Below, one piece after another: positions 46,885-56,915 of a stretch of DNA of 64,000 nt. The stretch comes from Oscarella lobularis (taxonomy: Eukaryota > Porifera > Homoscleromorpha > Homosclerophorida > Oscarellidae): positions 2,666,001 to 2,730,000 of the forward strand of contig NC_089182.1 of assembly GCF_947507565.1 (NCBI RefSeq). Direction: 5' to 3'. Each line of letters begins with the position of its first letter. Within the stretch, counting starts at the first letter, position 1. Below the pieces are notes generated by a model, which did no database searches, was not told the origin of the DNA, and was given only the letters and a program-made list of their open reading frames with translations. Both the position numbers and the translations under genes were made by a program.

Positions 46885-48690
46885 ATGGTCCTCAGTGTAT
46901 GTCTGATCTGCTTGTGTGCAGGCTTTGTCGGCGCTTGGCAGCCGGCAGCAGCACCTCTAATGACAAAATTTTCCAAAGACGTTCACCCAGATCAAGTGCC
47001 GCCTCATCCTCGTCCTACGATGGTTCGTCCGAGCTGGCAGCATTTGAACGGTCTCTGGCAGATTAATCACACGATCTCCGACCTAACAAGCCCGCCCTTC
47101 GGCAAAGATCTTCCCTACGAAATCCTCGTTCCCTACCCGGTCGAATCGCCGCTAAGCGGCATTCGCAATCTGACAACGAACAACTTCCTCTGGCAACGCC
47201 GCCTCTTTGCCACGCCTCCAAACTGCAACCTCTCAAGCGAACGCGTTCTACTTCATTTCGAAGCGGTCGACTGGAACGCGACCGTCTATCTCAACAAAAA
47301 AATGCTCGGCACGCACGCCGGCGGCTACGACGCCTTCCATTTCGACGCTACGGACGCTATGAAAGCGAGCTCCTCCCACGAGCTCCTCGTCGGCGTCTAC
47401 GATCCAACAGGCGACGAACCGCACGGAAAGCAAAGCCGCGGAGCCTTTTCTCACCCCGGCGGCATTTTCTACACTTGCACGTCCGGCATATGGCAGACAG
47501 TTTGGATGGAATGCGTGCCCCCGACACACATCGTCGACATTTTTAACAACCCGGATCTCGACGGCAACGGCAGCGTTACCGTGACAGCGACCATTGCATC
47601 GCCTAGCGCTAACATGCAAATTCGCGTTGACATTACAACCAACAATGGGACTCAGATCGTCGGTACGGCAACGGGACCAGCGACGAAGCCCGTACGAGCG
47701 GCAATCAAAAACGCAAAGGATCGTCATCTGTGGACGCCGACAACACCCTTTCTATACGATCTCAAAGTGAGTCTATTGGACGGTACCACTGTCGTCGACG
47801 CCGTAGACTCGTATTTCGGTCTAAGAGTCATCCGGATAGCTAACGATTCCCAAGGAATACCGCGTCCCATGCTAAACGGGGAATTCATATTTCAAGTGGG
47901 TACGCTCGATCAAGGTTTCTGGCCGGACGGCGCGTACACGGCGCCGACCGACGAAGCGCTCGCCTACGATCTCGTCGTGCACAAGCAACTAGGTTTCAAT
48001 ACCGTTCGAAAGCACGTCAAAGTCGAACCGCGTCGTTGGTACTATCACGCCGATCGGCTCGGCCTGCTCGTGTGGCAGGACATGCCGTCGGGAAATAACA
48101 ACGATCCGACGATGCAAGCTCAATTTAGGATCGAACTCGAACGTCTCGTGCTCGGACGACGAAATCATCCGTCGATCGTTCAATGGGAAATATTCAACGA
48201 GGGCTGGGGTCAGGCGTCCGACGATTGGATGGGCGAGCTCGTCGACGAAGTCGCCGGCATCGATCCGTATCGAATTGTCGACGACTCCAGCGGGGGACGC
48301 TGTGCTGGTTGCTATGGCAACGTTACAGATATGCATCGTTATTCGCCGCCGGGGAGTCCGACGCCGGATCCGGCGAAAGGATTGGCGGCGTTGCTAGGGG
48401 AGTTCGGAGGTGTACTTCTCGTCGTCGACGGGCATCAATGGGCTCCCGGTAAATGTCACGGCTATCGAACGGTGAATAGTAGCGACGATTTGACCGCCGT
48501 ATACGCGAGCTACGTGGAAATGATTGCGGGCTTTAAGACGAAGCCGGGACTGAGCGCCTCGATTTACACTCAGATTACTGATTGCGAGACCGAGTGCAAT
48601 GGGGTTATGACGTATGATCGCATTGTGAAGATGAACGCTGCCAAGACGAAAGCGGCTAATGATATGTTGAATTCGAAGATGAACTCCTAG
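46885..48690 (+). CDS. Secreted glycoside hydrolase family 2 (beta-galactosidase/glucuronidase-like), intronless
   Basis: One uninterrupted ORF of 601 residues. The signal peptide is MVLSVCLICLCAGFVGA. The sugar-binding domain (WQHLNGLWQINHT, FLWQRRLF, AVDWNATVYLNKKMLGTHAG, SGIWQTVWME) and a beta-sandwich (DRHLWTPTTPFLYDLKV) precede the TIM barrel (FNTVRKHVKVEPRRWYYHAD, GLLVWQDMPSG, NHPSIVQWEIFNEGW). Glu439 in FNEGWGQ is the predicted acid/base; Glu506 in LLGEFGG is a candidate nucleophile. It should act on extracellular beta-glycosides; the exact sugar cannot be told. The absence of introns over 1.8 kb among intron-rich neighbours, together with a GH2 type that looks bacterial or fungal, makes horizontal transfer possible. 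A decayed relative lies 1.3 kb downstream. Confidence 0.86.
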   Translation: MVLSVCLICLCAGFVGAWQPAAAPLMTKFSKDVHPDQVPPHPRPTMVRPSWQHLNGLWQINHTISDLTSPPFGKDLPYEILVPYPVESPLSGIRNLTTNNFLWQRRLFATPPNCNLSSERVLLHFEAVDWNATVYLNKKMLGTHAGGYDAFHFDATDAMKASSSHELLVGVYDPTGDEPHGKQSRGAFSHPGGIFYTCTSGIWQTVWMECVPPTHIVDIFNNPDLDGNGSVTVTATIASPSANMQIRVDITTNNGTQIVGTATGPATKPVRAAIKNAKDRHLWTPTTPFLYDLKVSLLDGTTVVDAVDSYFGLRVIRIANDSQGIPRPMLNGEFIFQVGTLDQGFWPDGAYTAPTDEALAYDLVVHKQLGFNTVRKHVKVEPRRWYYHADRLGLLVWQDMPSGNNNDPTMQAQFRIELERLVLGRRNHPSIVQWEIFNEGWGQASDDWMGELVDEVAGIDPYRIVDDSSGGRCAGCYGNVTDMHRYSPPGSPTPDPAKGLAALLGEFGGVLLVVDGHQWAPGKCHGYRTVNSSDDLTAVYASYVEMIAGFKTKPGLSASIYTQITDCETECNGVMTYDRIVKMNAAKTKAANDMLNSKMNS

Positions 48691-48703
48691 GAAATTACCC
48701 TTG

Positions 48704-48731
48704 CATGTGTGTGTGTGTGTGTGTGTGTGTG
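48704..48731 (+). repeat. (TG)n dinucleotide repeat
   Basis: About thirteen TG units in the short gap between the GH2 stop and the convergent methyltransferase stop. Confidence 0.85.
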
Positions 48732-48831
48732 CGATTCTCTGTGCACCTTGCTTTGAGCCTTGTCGGCTACATCTTTTGGCTAAATGTACGCACGCGTGCA
48801 AAATTGCCAGAAGTCACCAGTCACCAGTATT

Positions 48832-49550
48832 TTACCTCTTGACGCAATAGGCGGTTGGCGATTTGGCCCAGGGAAGACACTTAATGCATTCTGGCTTGTC
48901 GGCAAAGAATTTCGTGACCGCATCGCTTTCAGACCACTTGGGAACAGCGTACTCGTCGAAAACAATCACTCCGCCCGGCGTCACGACGGGATAGAAAGCC
49001 TCCAACGCGGCGAGCGTCGGCTCGGCGACGTCGAGATCTAGATGGAGTAGACTGATGCGAAAACCGGGCCGTTTGGCGACGTATTCGGGCGCCGTGTGGA
49101 CAATGTCGCCTGACACCAATTCGAAGGGCTTAGTGGAGCCAGTCAGGCGTAGTGCCATTGAACTGATGGCTTCCGCTGTGGGAATGTGATCGAGTTGGAC
49201 GTCGGTGAAGAGACCTTCGAGAGCGACCTCTTTCTTCGTCACTTCTGGTAGGGTACCGAACGTGTCGAATCCGACAACGCGCTTTAGCGTGCCTACGGTA
49301 AGTGTATAACCAGTAGATTACATGTACGGAAGGTGGGCGTGTACACACCTGGCGAGAAAATGTTGATCAGTTTGAGCCATTGCATGAAGCCAGCGCCTTT
49401 GAGTACGCCGCATTCTACGACGTCGCCGGGAATATCGATCGTTTTCCGAAACAGGTCGGAACGTGCGAGAAATTTGCGAAAGCGGTCGACGTCGCTCGAG
49501 CAACTCAGGAAGTTGTAAGCGTCCCACAACTTTGCCTCCTCTTCTGACAT
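48832..49550 (-). CDS. TylF/MycF-like SAM-dependent O-methyltransferase
   Basis: Two exons (49550-49349 and 49292-48832), phase-1 join, 220 residues. The core has DIPGDVVECGVLKGAGFMQW (SAM-binding loop with acidic and Gly residues), RVVGFDTFGTLPE, ISLLHLDLDVAEPTLAALE (acidic LDLD motif, probable metal site) and VTPGGVIVFDEYAVPKW. This pattern fits the TylF family (macrocin and mycinamicin O-methyltransferases), mostly bacterial but scattered in marine animals. The substrate is unknown. The short intron shows it is resident in this genome. It is convergent with the GH2 gene, with about 140 bp between stops. Confidence 0.8.
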
Positions 49551-49599
49551 GACGGTCGTTGGTCTTGGAAAAAAATCTAAGTGACCATGATTAGGTTTC

Positions 49600-49690
49600 G
49601 ACGAACGCGACGAGCGCGACGAGCGCGACGAACGTTTGTTCTTGGGTTCCGTTTCTTGGGGGTCCCGTTTCTTGGGGGTCCCAGTCTCTT
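49600..49690 (+). repeat. Two short tandem repeats: GACGARCGC units, then CTTGGG/GGTCCCGTTT units
   Basis: At 49600-49633 a 9-bp unit (cgacgagcg) is repeated about four times. At 49640-49685 a unit of about 17 bp (gtttcttgggggtccc) is repeated two to three times. Both lie in the non-coding gap upstream of the methyltransferase. Confidence 0.7.
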
Positions 49691-49929
49691 AATATCAATA
49701 CGAGTTCATGCAGCGTACGGGACATCGGGTAACAATCGTGGGGTCGGCAAAATCACGTGATGACGGGAGTTCTCTCTCTCTTATATCTCTGGTATTAGCC
49801 AATAGCACATATCCATGTTTCAAATCGCGTTCGCCCCTTTGAAGTAAATAGGCGTCGGTTAATTGGTCTAGTCAGCGACCTGAATATAAGGGTTCCAGTA
49901 GAAAATCGAACTCACAAACGTCTCGTACT

Positions 49930-50038
49930 TCGTCGCCGGTCTCGAATTGTTTACGACTCCAGCGAGAAACGCTGTGGTGGTTGCTATGGCAATGTTACTC
50001 ATTATGCTTCGCCAGCGAGTTTGGAGGATGTACGAGGC
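49930..50038 (+). pseudogene. Relic of a second GH2 glycosidase gene
   Basis: The stretch matches the intact GH2 gene at about 48250-48355. Shared blocks are GTCGCCGG, TCGAATTGT, ACGACTCCAGCG and TGGTTGCTATGGCAA. It translates to a degraded DSSEKRCGGCYGNV next to the intact DSSGGRCAGCYGNV. About 14 bp are deleted near the start and the flanking GH2 sequence is gone. It is therefore a small fragment of a lost or partial tandem duplicate, in the same orientation. Confidence 0.72.
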
Positions 50039-50132
50039 TATGACGTGTGGGGAAAGAACGTAGTAGACCGGGTCAATTAAGATAATCCAATCAAGGCTCC
50101 AAATGAATTAGAGGGACTACTGTATAGCTTAA

Positions 50133-51580
50133 TTATTTCTTTTTTCTCTGTTTGTGTCTTCTGGACTTACCTAGTCGCTTTAAGGGCTTTTTGCCCTAAT
50201 CAAAGGTCTTTGCTTACTTGTACGAAATCAGCTACTATAACTAACCTTCATAGGAATTCCTTTACGAGCCTTTCGAGAAGGCATACTGTGTTTAGTCGAG
50301 CTGAAGGTGCTCATATCGGCAGCCGAGTCCGCAGTATTGCGTTTCACTCCTCGTTTTTTCCCGCCAAATCCAAACTTGAGGTCCTGAGATGAAGTTTAGA
50401 AAGGGTCTCTAAATCTAGCAGAGATTTCCTACTTTGGCTGTTTGTCTTCTCGATTTTCTAATAAATAATTAGAGAATGCTCGTCTTATTTTTAGTTGACG
50501 TACCGGGTTGGTGCACTAGCGTCTTTCCTTTGCTTGCTTCCAATTGCTTCAACGTCAAACCCATCCCCATCTCCATCGTCAAGAAACGACGGCTTCTGAC
50601 GTTTATCTAAATATAGAAAACACTCCAAAAAGAGCACGATTATTTTAAACCCTTCGTTACCCTTTTTGTATCTTTTCACTGCTTCCAAAGCTTCTTTCTT
50701 TTCCTTTTCTTTTCTCTGCAACACCTGTCTCTGTACCTATAGGAACATTAATTAATTAATTAATTAATTAAAGTGGAGGCACACAAGAGATGTGTTCTGC
50801 TTTACCTTCTTGCCGTACTTCTTCAATTCCCTCTGCTTTCGAGCCTTCTCCGACTTCTCAGCGGCTTGCTGTTTACTCATCATCACTTGGCTAACCTATA
50901 AACGCATTGTCTATGACTCCTCGTTCTCTTACACTCCCCCTATATCTTGCCTTGGTCATGTGCTCGTCTGATTTGACCATTTCAGCGAAGTACGTAGCGG
51001 GACGTCGGGTCTTGACACCCAGTTCGCGAAGTTTTGGTAGAGCCACTTCGACAGCAGACTGGGCTTGCTTGTAGCTAGAACAAAAAACACTCAAAACATA
51101 TTATTTTATGCGTGCCTGAAGACAGTACAATGCCATCTCTCTTTTGAAATCGTCGTGGACACCGCCATCTGTTGTCTTATCCTTATCGTCCTCCTCACCG
51201 AGGTCCGGTAGATTCGTTGTAACGTCCAATGATTCAATCCAATCAAGATCCAATCTGAGCTCTTCCAGTTTCTCCTTCATATCCACCTAAGTTTGCGAGC
51301 GAAAGTGTGTTTTAAATTTCAAAAATATTTTGAGAGGAATGCTGTACTTGACATACGCAATCTTCCTTACCGTATTGTTAATGTATATCTTCTTTTTCGT
51401 TAGGACCGGTATGTTGAGTCCTGGTTGGAGTTTGCCCTGAGCGAAGAGCTCCTGAAGCTAAAATCGCCACTTGCACGTGTTCTCTCGCTTCTCTCGTCGC
51501 GTTCTCCTCTATACCTCCTCATCCGAGCCATCGCTCTCTTCGTCGCTCAATTCTACCGACGAGTCGCTCACTGGATCCAT
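50133..51580 (-). CDS. EBNA1BP2: EBNA1BP2/Ebp2 ribosome-biogenesis protein
   Basis: About seven exons from ATG 51580 (MDPVSDSSVELSDEESDGSD) to TAA 50133. Family segments: LQELFAQGKLQPGLNIPV, KEKLEELRLDLDWIESLDVT, DDFKREMALYCLQ, YKQAQSAVEVALPKLREL, TRRPATYFAEMVKSDEHMTK, KQRELKKYGKK, VLQRKEKEKKEALEAVKRYK, KFGFGGKKRGVKRNT and a basic tail (KPLKRLGKSRRHKQRKKK). Ebp2 acts in the nucleolus in 60S subunit maturation. It is complete. One intron holds a run of TTAA-type repeats (about 50750-50771). The start lies 56 bp from HSDL2. Confidence 0.9.
50750..50771. repeat. (TTAA)n palindromic run in an EBNA1BP2 intron
   Basis: About five ATTA/TTAA units in a row. Shorter forms of the same motif recur in other introns of the window (for example near 54156, 60000 and 61510). 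Confidence 0.7.
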
Positions 51581-51636
51581 GCGAATGCAAGAAGAGACGC
51601 AAACGCGTGGCAAGAAGGCTCCTACAGCGCGCTAAG
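51581..51636. promoter_or_regulatory. 56-bp divergent promoter between EBNA1BP2 and HSDL2
   Basis: Opposing start codons at 51580 and 51637 leave 56 bp. No TATA box is visible. Confidence 0.5.
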
Positions 51637-53213
51637 ATGCAGAACACAGGGTTCGTTTTTTATTTCTTCCCCGCTCGTTTCTAGCTGGTCGAACATTTAG
51701 AAAGCTCGCTGGATGCACGGCGTTTATAACCGGTGCAAGTCGCGGCATTGGAAAAGCGATTGCGCTGAAATTCGCCAAGAACGGCGCAAATATCGTCATA
51801 GCAGCGAAAACGGCGACAGAGCACCCCAAATTGCCTGGAACTATTTACACGGCAGCTAAAGAAGGTTCGAAATCCTTTCACGACGTCTAATTAATTAAAT
51901 AAGAAAATAAAATTATGTGTAGTCGAATCTGTTGGTGGAAAATGTCTTCCTTGCATTGTGGACATAAGAAACGAAGAGTCTCTAAAGGAGGCGGCTAAGC
52001 TCGCCGCCGCCCAATTTGGTGGCATCGATATCTTGGTAAATAATGCCAGTGCCATCAGTTTGACAGGGACAGCAGAGACTCCATTGAAAAGGTGAAACGG
52101 GTTCTTCGTCTCTAATTAATTGAATAATAATATTTTGCAGGTTTGATTTGATGATGGGAGTTAATGCTCGAGGCACTTTTACAGCGTTAGATTTCGATGT
52201 TCGATTTTTATAGATTCCATAGATTTTTTTGCAGAACGCAAGTGTGTTTGCCCTATTTGAAAAAGGCGGCCAATCCGCACGTATTGACCATAAGTCCGCC
52301 TCTCAACATGAAACCAGTCTGGTTCAAGGGCCACGTGGGTACGGGGGTCATCGAGAAAGACGTTGTAATCCAGAACATTTCACTTAGCTTATACTATGGC
52401 CAAATACGGCATGTCTATGTGCACACTTGGCTGGGCAGACGAATTCAAAGAAGACGGAATTGCTGCCAATTCTCTGTGGCCACGAACCGGTAAACGAGTC
52501 GTCTCATCCAGTGAAAATTTCAAATGCTTTTCTAATTAATTAATTAATCTTATAGCAATTGCCACAGCTGCGATGAAGATGCTCGGCGGAGACGACTCTT
52601 TGAAGATGAGTAGAACGCCGGAAATTATGGCTGATGCTGCCTACGCTATCGTCACCAAGGACAGCAGAACGGTGACCGGCAACTTCTTCGTTGACGACAC
52701 TGTTCTCATGGAAGAGGGAATCAGCGATTTTGACCAATACGCCTGCGTTCCAGGTACGAAATAAATAAATATGTCAATTAATCCTATATTATCTTGCATA
52801 GGGAACAAGCTGCTTCCTGACTTTTTTCTCGATTCGGCGGAGGAGAGCGATGCCACTTTGGCCGAGCTCAAGTCAAGCGGTGGCGGAAATTTGGAAAAAT
52901 TCTTCCAGCGCGTCTCCAGCCTCATTACCCCGGAATTGGTGACGTCGACTCGAGGAATCATCGTCTTTGACGTGGACAATCAAAAGTGGTTCATCGATCT
53001 GAAGAACGGCGAGGGTTCGGCTGGAAAAGGAATGCCGCCGACGGGAAATCCCGACGCGACAATCACGCTGAAAGAGGCCGATTTTATGAAGCTAGTGAAA
53101 GGAGAGGCATCCGGACCGTCGCTTCTCATGTCAGGCAAGCTGAAGCTGGACGGGAGCATGGGAATTGCGATGAAATTAGAGAACATTGTCGCAGCCGTCC
53201 GGTCGAAACTGTA
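51637..53213 (+). CDS. HSDL2: Hydroxysteroid dehydrogenase-like protein 2 (SDR plus SCP2 domain)
   Basis: About eight exons from ATG 51637 to TAG 53211. SDR domain: LAGCTAFITGASRGIGKAI (NAD(P) Gly motif), GGIDILVNNASAISLTGT, FDLMMGVNARGTF, HVLTISPPLNMKPVWFKG and the catalytic Tyr-x-x-x-Lys in AYTMAKYGMSM. A linker follows, then an SCP2 sterol-carrier domain (LVTSTRGIIVFDVDNQKWFI, MSGKLKLDGSMGIAMKLE). HSDL2 is a peroxisomal/mitochondrial protein linked to fatty-acid metabolism; its substrate is uncertain. The order and length match the family. The C-terminus ends AVRSKL, which resembles a peroxisomal PTS1 (SKL). Introns are about 50-60 bp. Confidence 0.93.
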
Positions 53214-53448
53214 GGCAGGTGAAGTCTTTGACTTGGGATTTCTTTTTTTTTTGATGTGAAGAGCACGTATTTTCCACGCACCTTCAAGTCATTGAGGTCT
53301 TGATAAAAATACCTTTGCTGCACTGTGTAGTACACAGTATGTAGTGTTTGTTCCCAGACTGTACTCTCTTCTTTTCTTAGAGGTCCTACCGTACCGAAAA
53401 AAAAGTTTGGTTATTAGATATTAGGTTGTACCGTCGAATTCTACAGTT

Positions 53449-55308
53449 CTATGGCTGCTGAGCGTCTAAATGCGGAAGATTTTCACTAGACTGAATGTAA
53501 TAAACTTTACGCTTACCTGGTGCGCCCGCTTCTGGCATTTTTAGATCAAGAAACCGCTCCGCCATAGCGGAAACTGTCGCTTCATATGAACTCTTTGACG
53601 TCGATCGAAATGTGTCAAATTCTTTTTCTATCTCCCCCAACAACAATCCCTATTAATTTTTCATAATGATTATGATGCTAACCCATTGCGTTTTTCTCTT
53701 GGGTGATCTGTTCGAGTTGCGTTTTCAAAGACAGAATGATTTCTTCTTGATTTCTCACCTAAAGTCCGTGCATCGAGATCAAGATTATTATTATTAATAA
53801 ATAAAATTCTTTTACCTGGGCTGTCAATCGAAGCATTTCGTTTCGAAGACGTTGCACGAGAAGCGCGTGATTCTGATGAACTTCTACAGCAGACTTTCTC
53901 CTAGAAATCTGTCTGAACTACAATGTCCTTAGTAGCAAAAACGCTGTCTACCAGTCCTCAATGTCTGCATCCAACTGAAATAGTACTAGAGCGTCTTGGT
54001 GGACTTTCGACGTCAATTGAGGCACGGGTCCTATATCTAGAAAGCGAATAGTACTACAGTCTAGTCCAGTCCCTTCTCTATTTACCTGAATATGGTGGAA
54101 GGTAACACATAAAAGTGCTGTTCTCCCAATTCTCAGCTAAATGCCTTTTAATTAATTAATTAATCACACTTCAGATTTAGTTGAACAAAGCAACACTGGT
54201 TCTTTACTTGAAACGACTGCTGACAACTACGTCATCAGTAAAATTGTGCTTCCTAAAGAACTCTATCGCTCCATGGTCCACATAGGCTATGATGCACTTG
54301 AATGATCCCATGACAGTGGGATCCTTTATCATCTAGAGTAGTAACTAGGGTCAATCCGCCTATAACGACTAGTCTACTCTACGTTTATGAGACGCTTTCC
54401 TAGACCGCGCTTTCTAAATCGTTTTCTAACGGAAATCAATGATAGTTGTATAATGCCGTCGTCTTCCTTTCTGTCTATATCCAATCGCTTTGATGGTAAG
54501 TGCAGTTGCTTTTGTACTTACCCGACTAGTCGCTCGTAGCTGGCGGCGGCGGCGAGACGCGACTCGATGCCAACGCTCTCCTGCGTAACTAAAGAAGACG
54601 CGTCAACGAAATATTCTCTAGCTCCAATGCCGTTCGCTATACATGTTCCTTTCTGCCTTAGTCTCCTTCTTCTCTTCACTGCTCTAACGAAATCTTCGCA
54701 TCCATTTGAAAAATCTTCGCTAAAAAAGATCAAAGACGATGACTGGTTTCTTTTGCTCTCACGAATATTTTGCGGTGCACTGACCTTTCTTCTTCATCGT
54801 CGTCATCCTCCTCCTCTTCGTCCTCCTGCTCTTCATCGTCTGAATCGCTGAAGACGTCATCGAATAGACTCTTAGAGTCTTCATCGTCATTAGCTCCATT
54901 TTCCGTCTCTTTAGAAGTGACGTCATCATCCGGGAAATCGCTCACTTTCCGTTTGCAGCCTCGTTCCGACGCCTCCCTAATGGCACCTAAAAGTTTCCTA
55001 TTACTACGCATCGTTGTTTTATCGCAAACTCGCCTTGAGCGTCTCGAATGAATAGCACCGAACGCGAAGACGGCTTGCAGATGTGCGTGTAGATGATGTC
55101 TCTCGTCACGTCGGGCAACGATTGATCGTACAGAGCGGCGACGGCGTGAAGCAGCTCTCTATTCGCCACCTCGAAGAATAATTCTCATTGCAAAATATGA
55201 AGGGGCGTCCGGGGCATCTTGAATTCCTACTCCATCGACTGCCGTCCCGTCGAAGTCTTTGTCGACGATCATGCGACGAAAACTGACGAGGGCGGGCGTA
55301 ACGCTCAT
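53449..55308 (-). CDS. Unrecognised GNAT-fold protein with acidic region and C-terminal coiled coil
   Basis: Multi-exon gene from ATG 55308 (MSVTPALVSFRRMIVDKDFD) to a stop at 53449. Parts in order: N-terminal helices (ELLHAVAALYDQSLPDVTRD); a long Asp/Glu tract (about 54880-54790); then acetyltransferase motif A (IIQLSLISVRKRFRKRGLGK) with the RGLGK acetyl-CoA loop (about 54440-54390). The GNAT C-terminal helix/strand (HGAIEFFRKHNFTDDVVVSS, FMCYLPPYSG) follows, then a coiled coil (QEEIILSLKTQLEQITQEKN; IEKEFDTFRSTSKSSYEA). This suggests a Gcn5-related N-acetyltransferase; the acceptor is unknown. One intron (about 55020-54975) appears to use a GC-AG donor (CAAG/GCGAGT). The exon around 54725-54530 is the least certain. 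I do not recognise an orthologue. Confidence 0.6.
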
Positions 55309-55372
55309 TACTTTAGCGCGAGAAAAGAGTGACGTCGAGAGCGTGCGCAGTGTTTTTTCAAATTACTAAGCG
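55309..55372. promoter_or_regulatory. 64-bp divergent promoter between the GNAT-like gene and RNF170
   Basis: Opposing start codons at 55308 and 55373. Contains GTGACGTCG at about 55330, one mismatch from a CRE. Confidence 0.45.
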
Positions 55373-56277
55373 ATGATCGCCACTGCAACAATGGTCGAAG
55401 GCGTCGGCGACGAAGTCCTTCTCGGCTTTTTCGTCACAATCGGCAGCGTGCTTATTGCAATAGGATTCTGCAGTCGGCGCTCCGATTCCGGCACGATTCA
55501 TCCGGAACGACAAACGGACGTACAGCGCGTCCGACAGCAGCAGCAGCAAGAGCGACGCGTGCAAGCACCCGACGCCGATCGCAACTGTCCGATCTGCCTC
55601 GGCCCCGTGAATCTACCGGTAGAAACGAACTGCGGCCACACGTTCTGCAGTAAAGAAAAAGAATTTTCCTACAGTACATATTTTATCCGAGACTTTGTAT
55701 TTTTTTCAGCTGTCTGTATCATGATGTGCTGGAGACAAGGGCATTTGCTTCAACCCGTCAGCTGTCCGGTGTGCAGACAAACGGTATGACGTCATCTATC
55801 TATCTAAGTAAATAATTTTGTACTACACTCAAGGTGACTTTGCTCCTGTCTGACTTTACTGAAGAGGAGCAAAATTCAGACGACGCTCGAACTTCCCAAG
55901 GTGAAATAGACGGCTACAATCGAAGATTTTCAGGAGCTCCGAGACCAGTGAGTGTAATCAGTTATGATTTTTCAATACATACATGATGGTATCTTGTTCT
56001 TTTTCAGTTGATTGACTATCTCTATGATATGCCGACTCTGTTGCGTCATCTGTTTCGCGAGACTTTTACCATTAATGGTCTCATCTGGATGGTTCGCTTT
56101 CGAATCATTTTCTGTTTAATTTTTGCGATCCTGTATCTCTTTGTGCCTTTCGATTTGTTGCCGGAGGGCGTCTACGGCATTTTTGGTTACTTTGACGACA
56201 TTCTAGTTGTGCTGTTGCTTGCTATTTACGCGACAATTTTGTACAGAAACGTGGTAGCAGGCAGAGCCGAACAATGA
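55373..56277 (+). CDS. RNF170: RNF170-like ER membrane E3 ubiquitin ligase
   Basis: Four exons from ATG 55373 to TGA 56275. An N-terminal TM helix (LLGFFVTIGSVLIAIGF) precedes a Gln/Arg-rich linker and a RING: NCPICLGPVNLPVETNCGHT, then FCS/AVCIMMCW and SCPVCRQT across an intron. It continues TLLLSDFTEEEQNSDD, GYNRRFSGAPRP, YDMPTLLRHLFRETFTINGL, and two TM helices (IIFCLIFAILYLFVPF and DILVVLLLAIYATILY). This order and the YNRRFSG motif match RNF170, which ubiquitinates activated IP3 receptors for ERAD. It is complete. A polyadenylation signal lies 32 bp after the stop. Confidence 0.93.
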
Positions 56278-56308
56278 GGATCACTTGTAATCAATTAGCT
56301 AAGTAATT

Positions 56309-56314
56309 AATAAA
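56309..56314 (+). terminator. Polyadenylation signal AATAAA in the 51-bp gap between convergent RNF170 and PSMG3
   Basis: Located 32 bp past the RNF170 stop and 15 bp before the PSMG3 stop. The two 3' UTRs almost certainly overlap. Confidence 0.5.
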
Positions 56315-56328
56315 GTTACCTTGCACAG

Positions 56329-56854
56329 TCACCACACTTTGTTCTGCACAATTTTCGCTATGACGGGCTGCAGGTTACTAAGCGAGTTGTCTTTTAACGC
56401 TATAGCGAAGAGCAGAGACGTTGCACCGCCACTTGAGTTAGCAATCTCATCCATCAGTCGTCTGGCAAAGGTATGAAGAACCACCTACAAATTTCGCGAG
56501 CTGAATATTAAATTTCTTTTTTTGATTGATTTTAAACACGTACGTCATCTGATCCCATTAGGGTTTGAATGGAATAGACTGGAGGACCTTCGACGTTTGG
56601 AGGACGATCCGTGCGAGCGTGAATCTTGTTGGTGCATACAGTCGCTAGGATCTTCTTTTGGCTTAGCTGATCTTACCAGCGTTCCGAGTTTTTCGTATTG
56701 AGTTACGACTACGAAGATTTGATCGCCGAAGTGAGTGGCAACGAGCTCCGTTCGATCGCCGTTCAAGTAGAATACATCCTAAAAGGAATTAGACTAACTC
56801 GTGCAAAAGAAACAGAAGGCGTGCCTGCACTGTTTTCAGCTCAAACTCGGCCAT
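56329..56854 (-). CDS. PSMG3: Proteasome assembly chaperone 3
   Basis: Four exons from ATG 56854 (MAEFELKT) to TGA 56329. Segments: DVFYLNGDRTELVATHFGDQ, IFVVVTQYEKLGTL, VYSIQTLMGSDD, VLHTFARRLMDEIANSSGGA, SLLFAIALKDNSLSNLQPVI and KIVQNKVW. The pattern IxVVVTQxxKxGTL and the end ALKDKS...VW match PSMG3, which pairs with PSMG4 to guide assembly of the 20S alpha ring. The short length (about 125 residues) fits. It is convergent with RNF170 and divergent from UBL5. Confidence 0.87.
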
Positions 56855-56915
56855 GAGAAAAATTCGACAGTCTGTCCTAGCGTGCGCGAAGTTCACTAAG
56901 TAGACGAGCGACATC
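56855..56915. promoter_or_regulatory. 61-bp divergent promoter between PSMG3 and UBL5
   Basis: Opposing start codons at 56854 and 56916. No TATA box is visible. Confidence 0.5.

Larger units (their letters stand above)
49551..50132. other. Gap between methyltransferase and EBNA1BP2
   Basis: Holds the two short tandem repeats and the GH2 relic described separately. No intact gene is seen. Confidence 0.45.

Noticed and set aside
47248-47727. 159-codon minus-strand frame inside the GH2 gene
   Set aside because: Antisense shadow of an intact enzyme ORF, with no motif.
46885-48690. GH2 gene as bacterial contamination in the assembly
   Set aside because: It is flanked closely by spliced animal-type genes, and a decayed copy lies nearby in the same locus.
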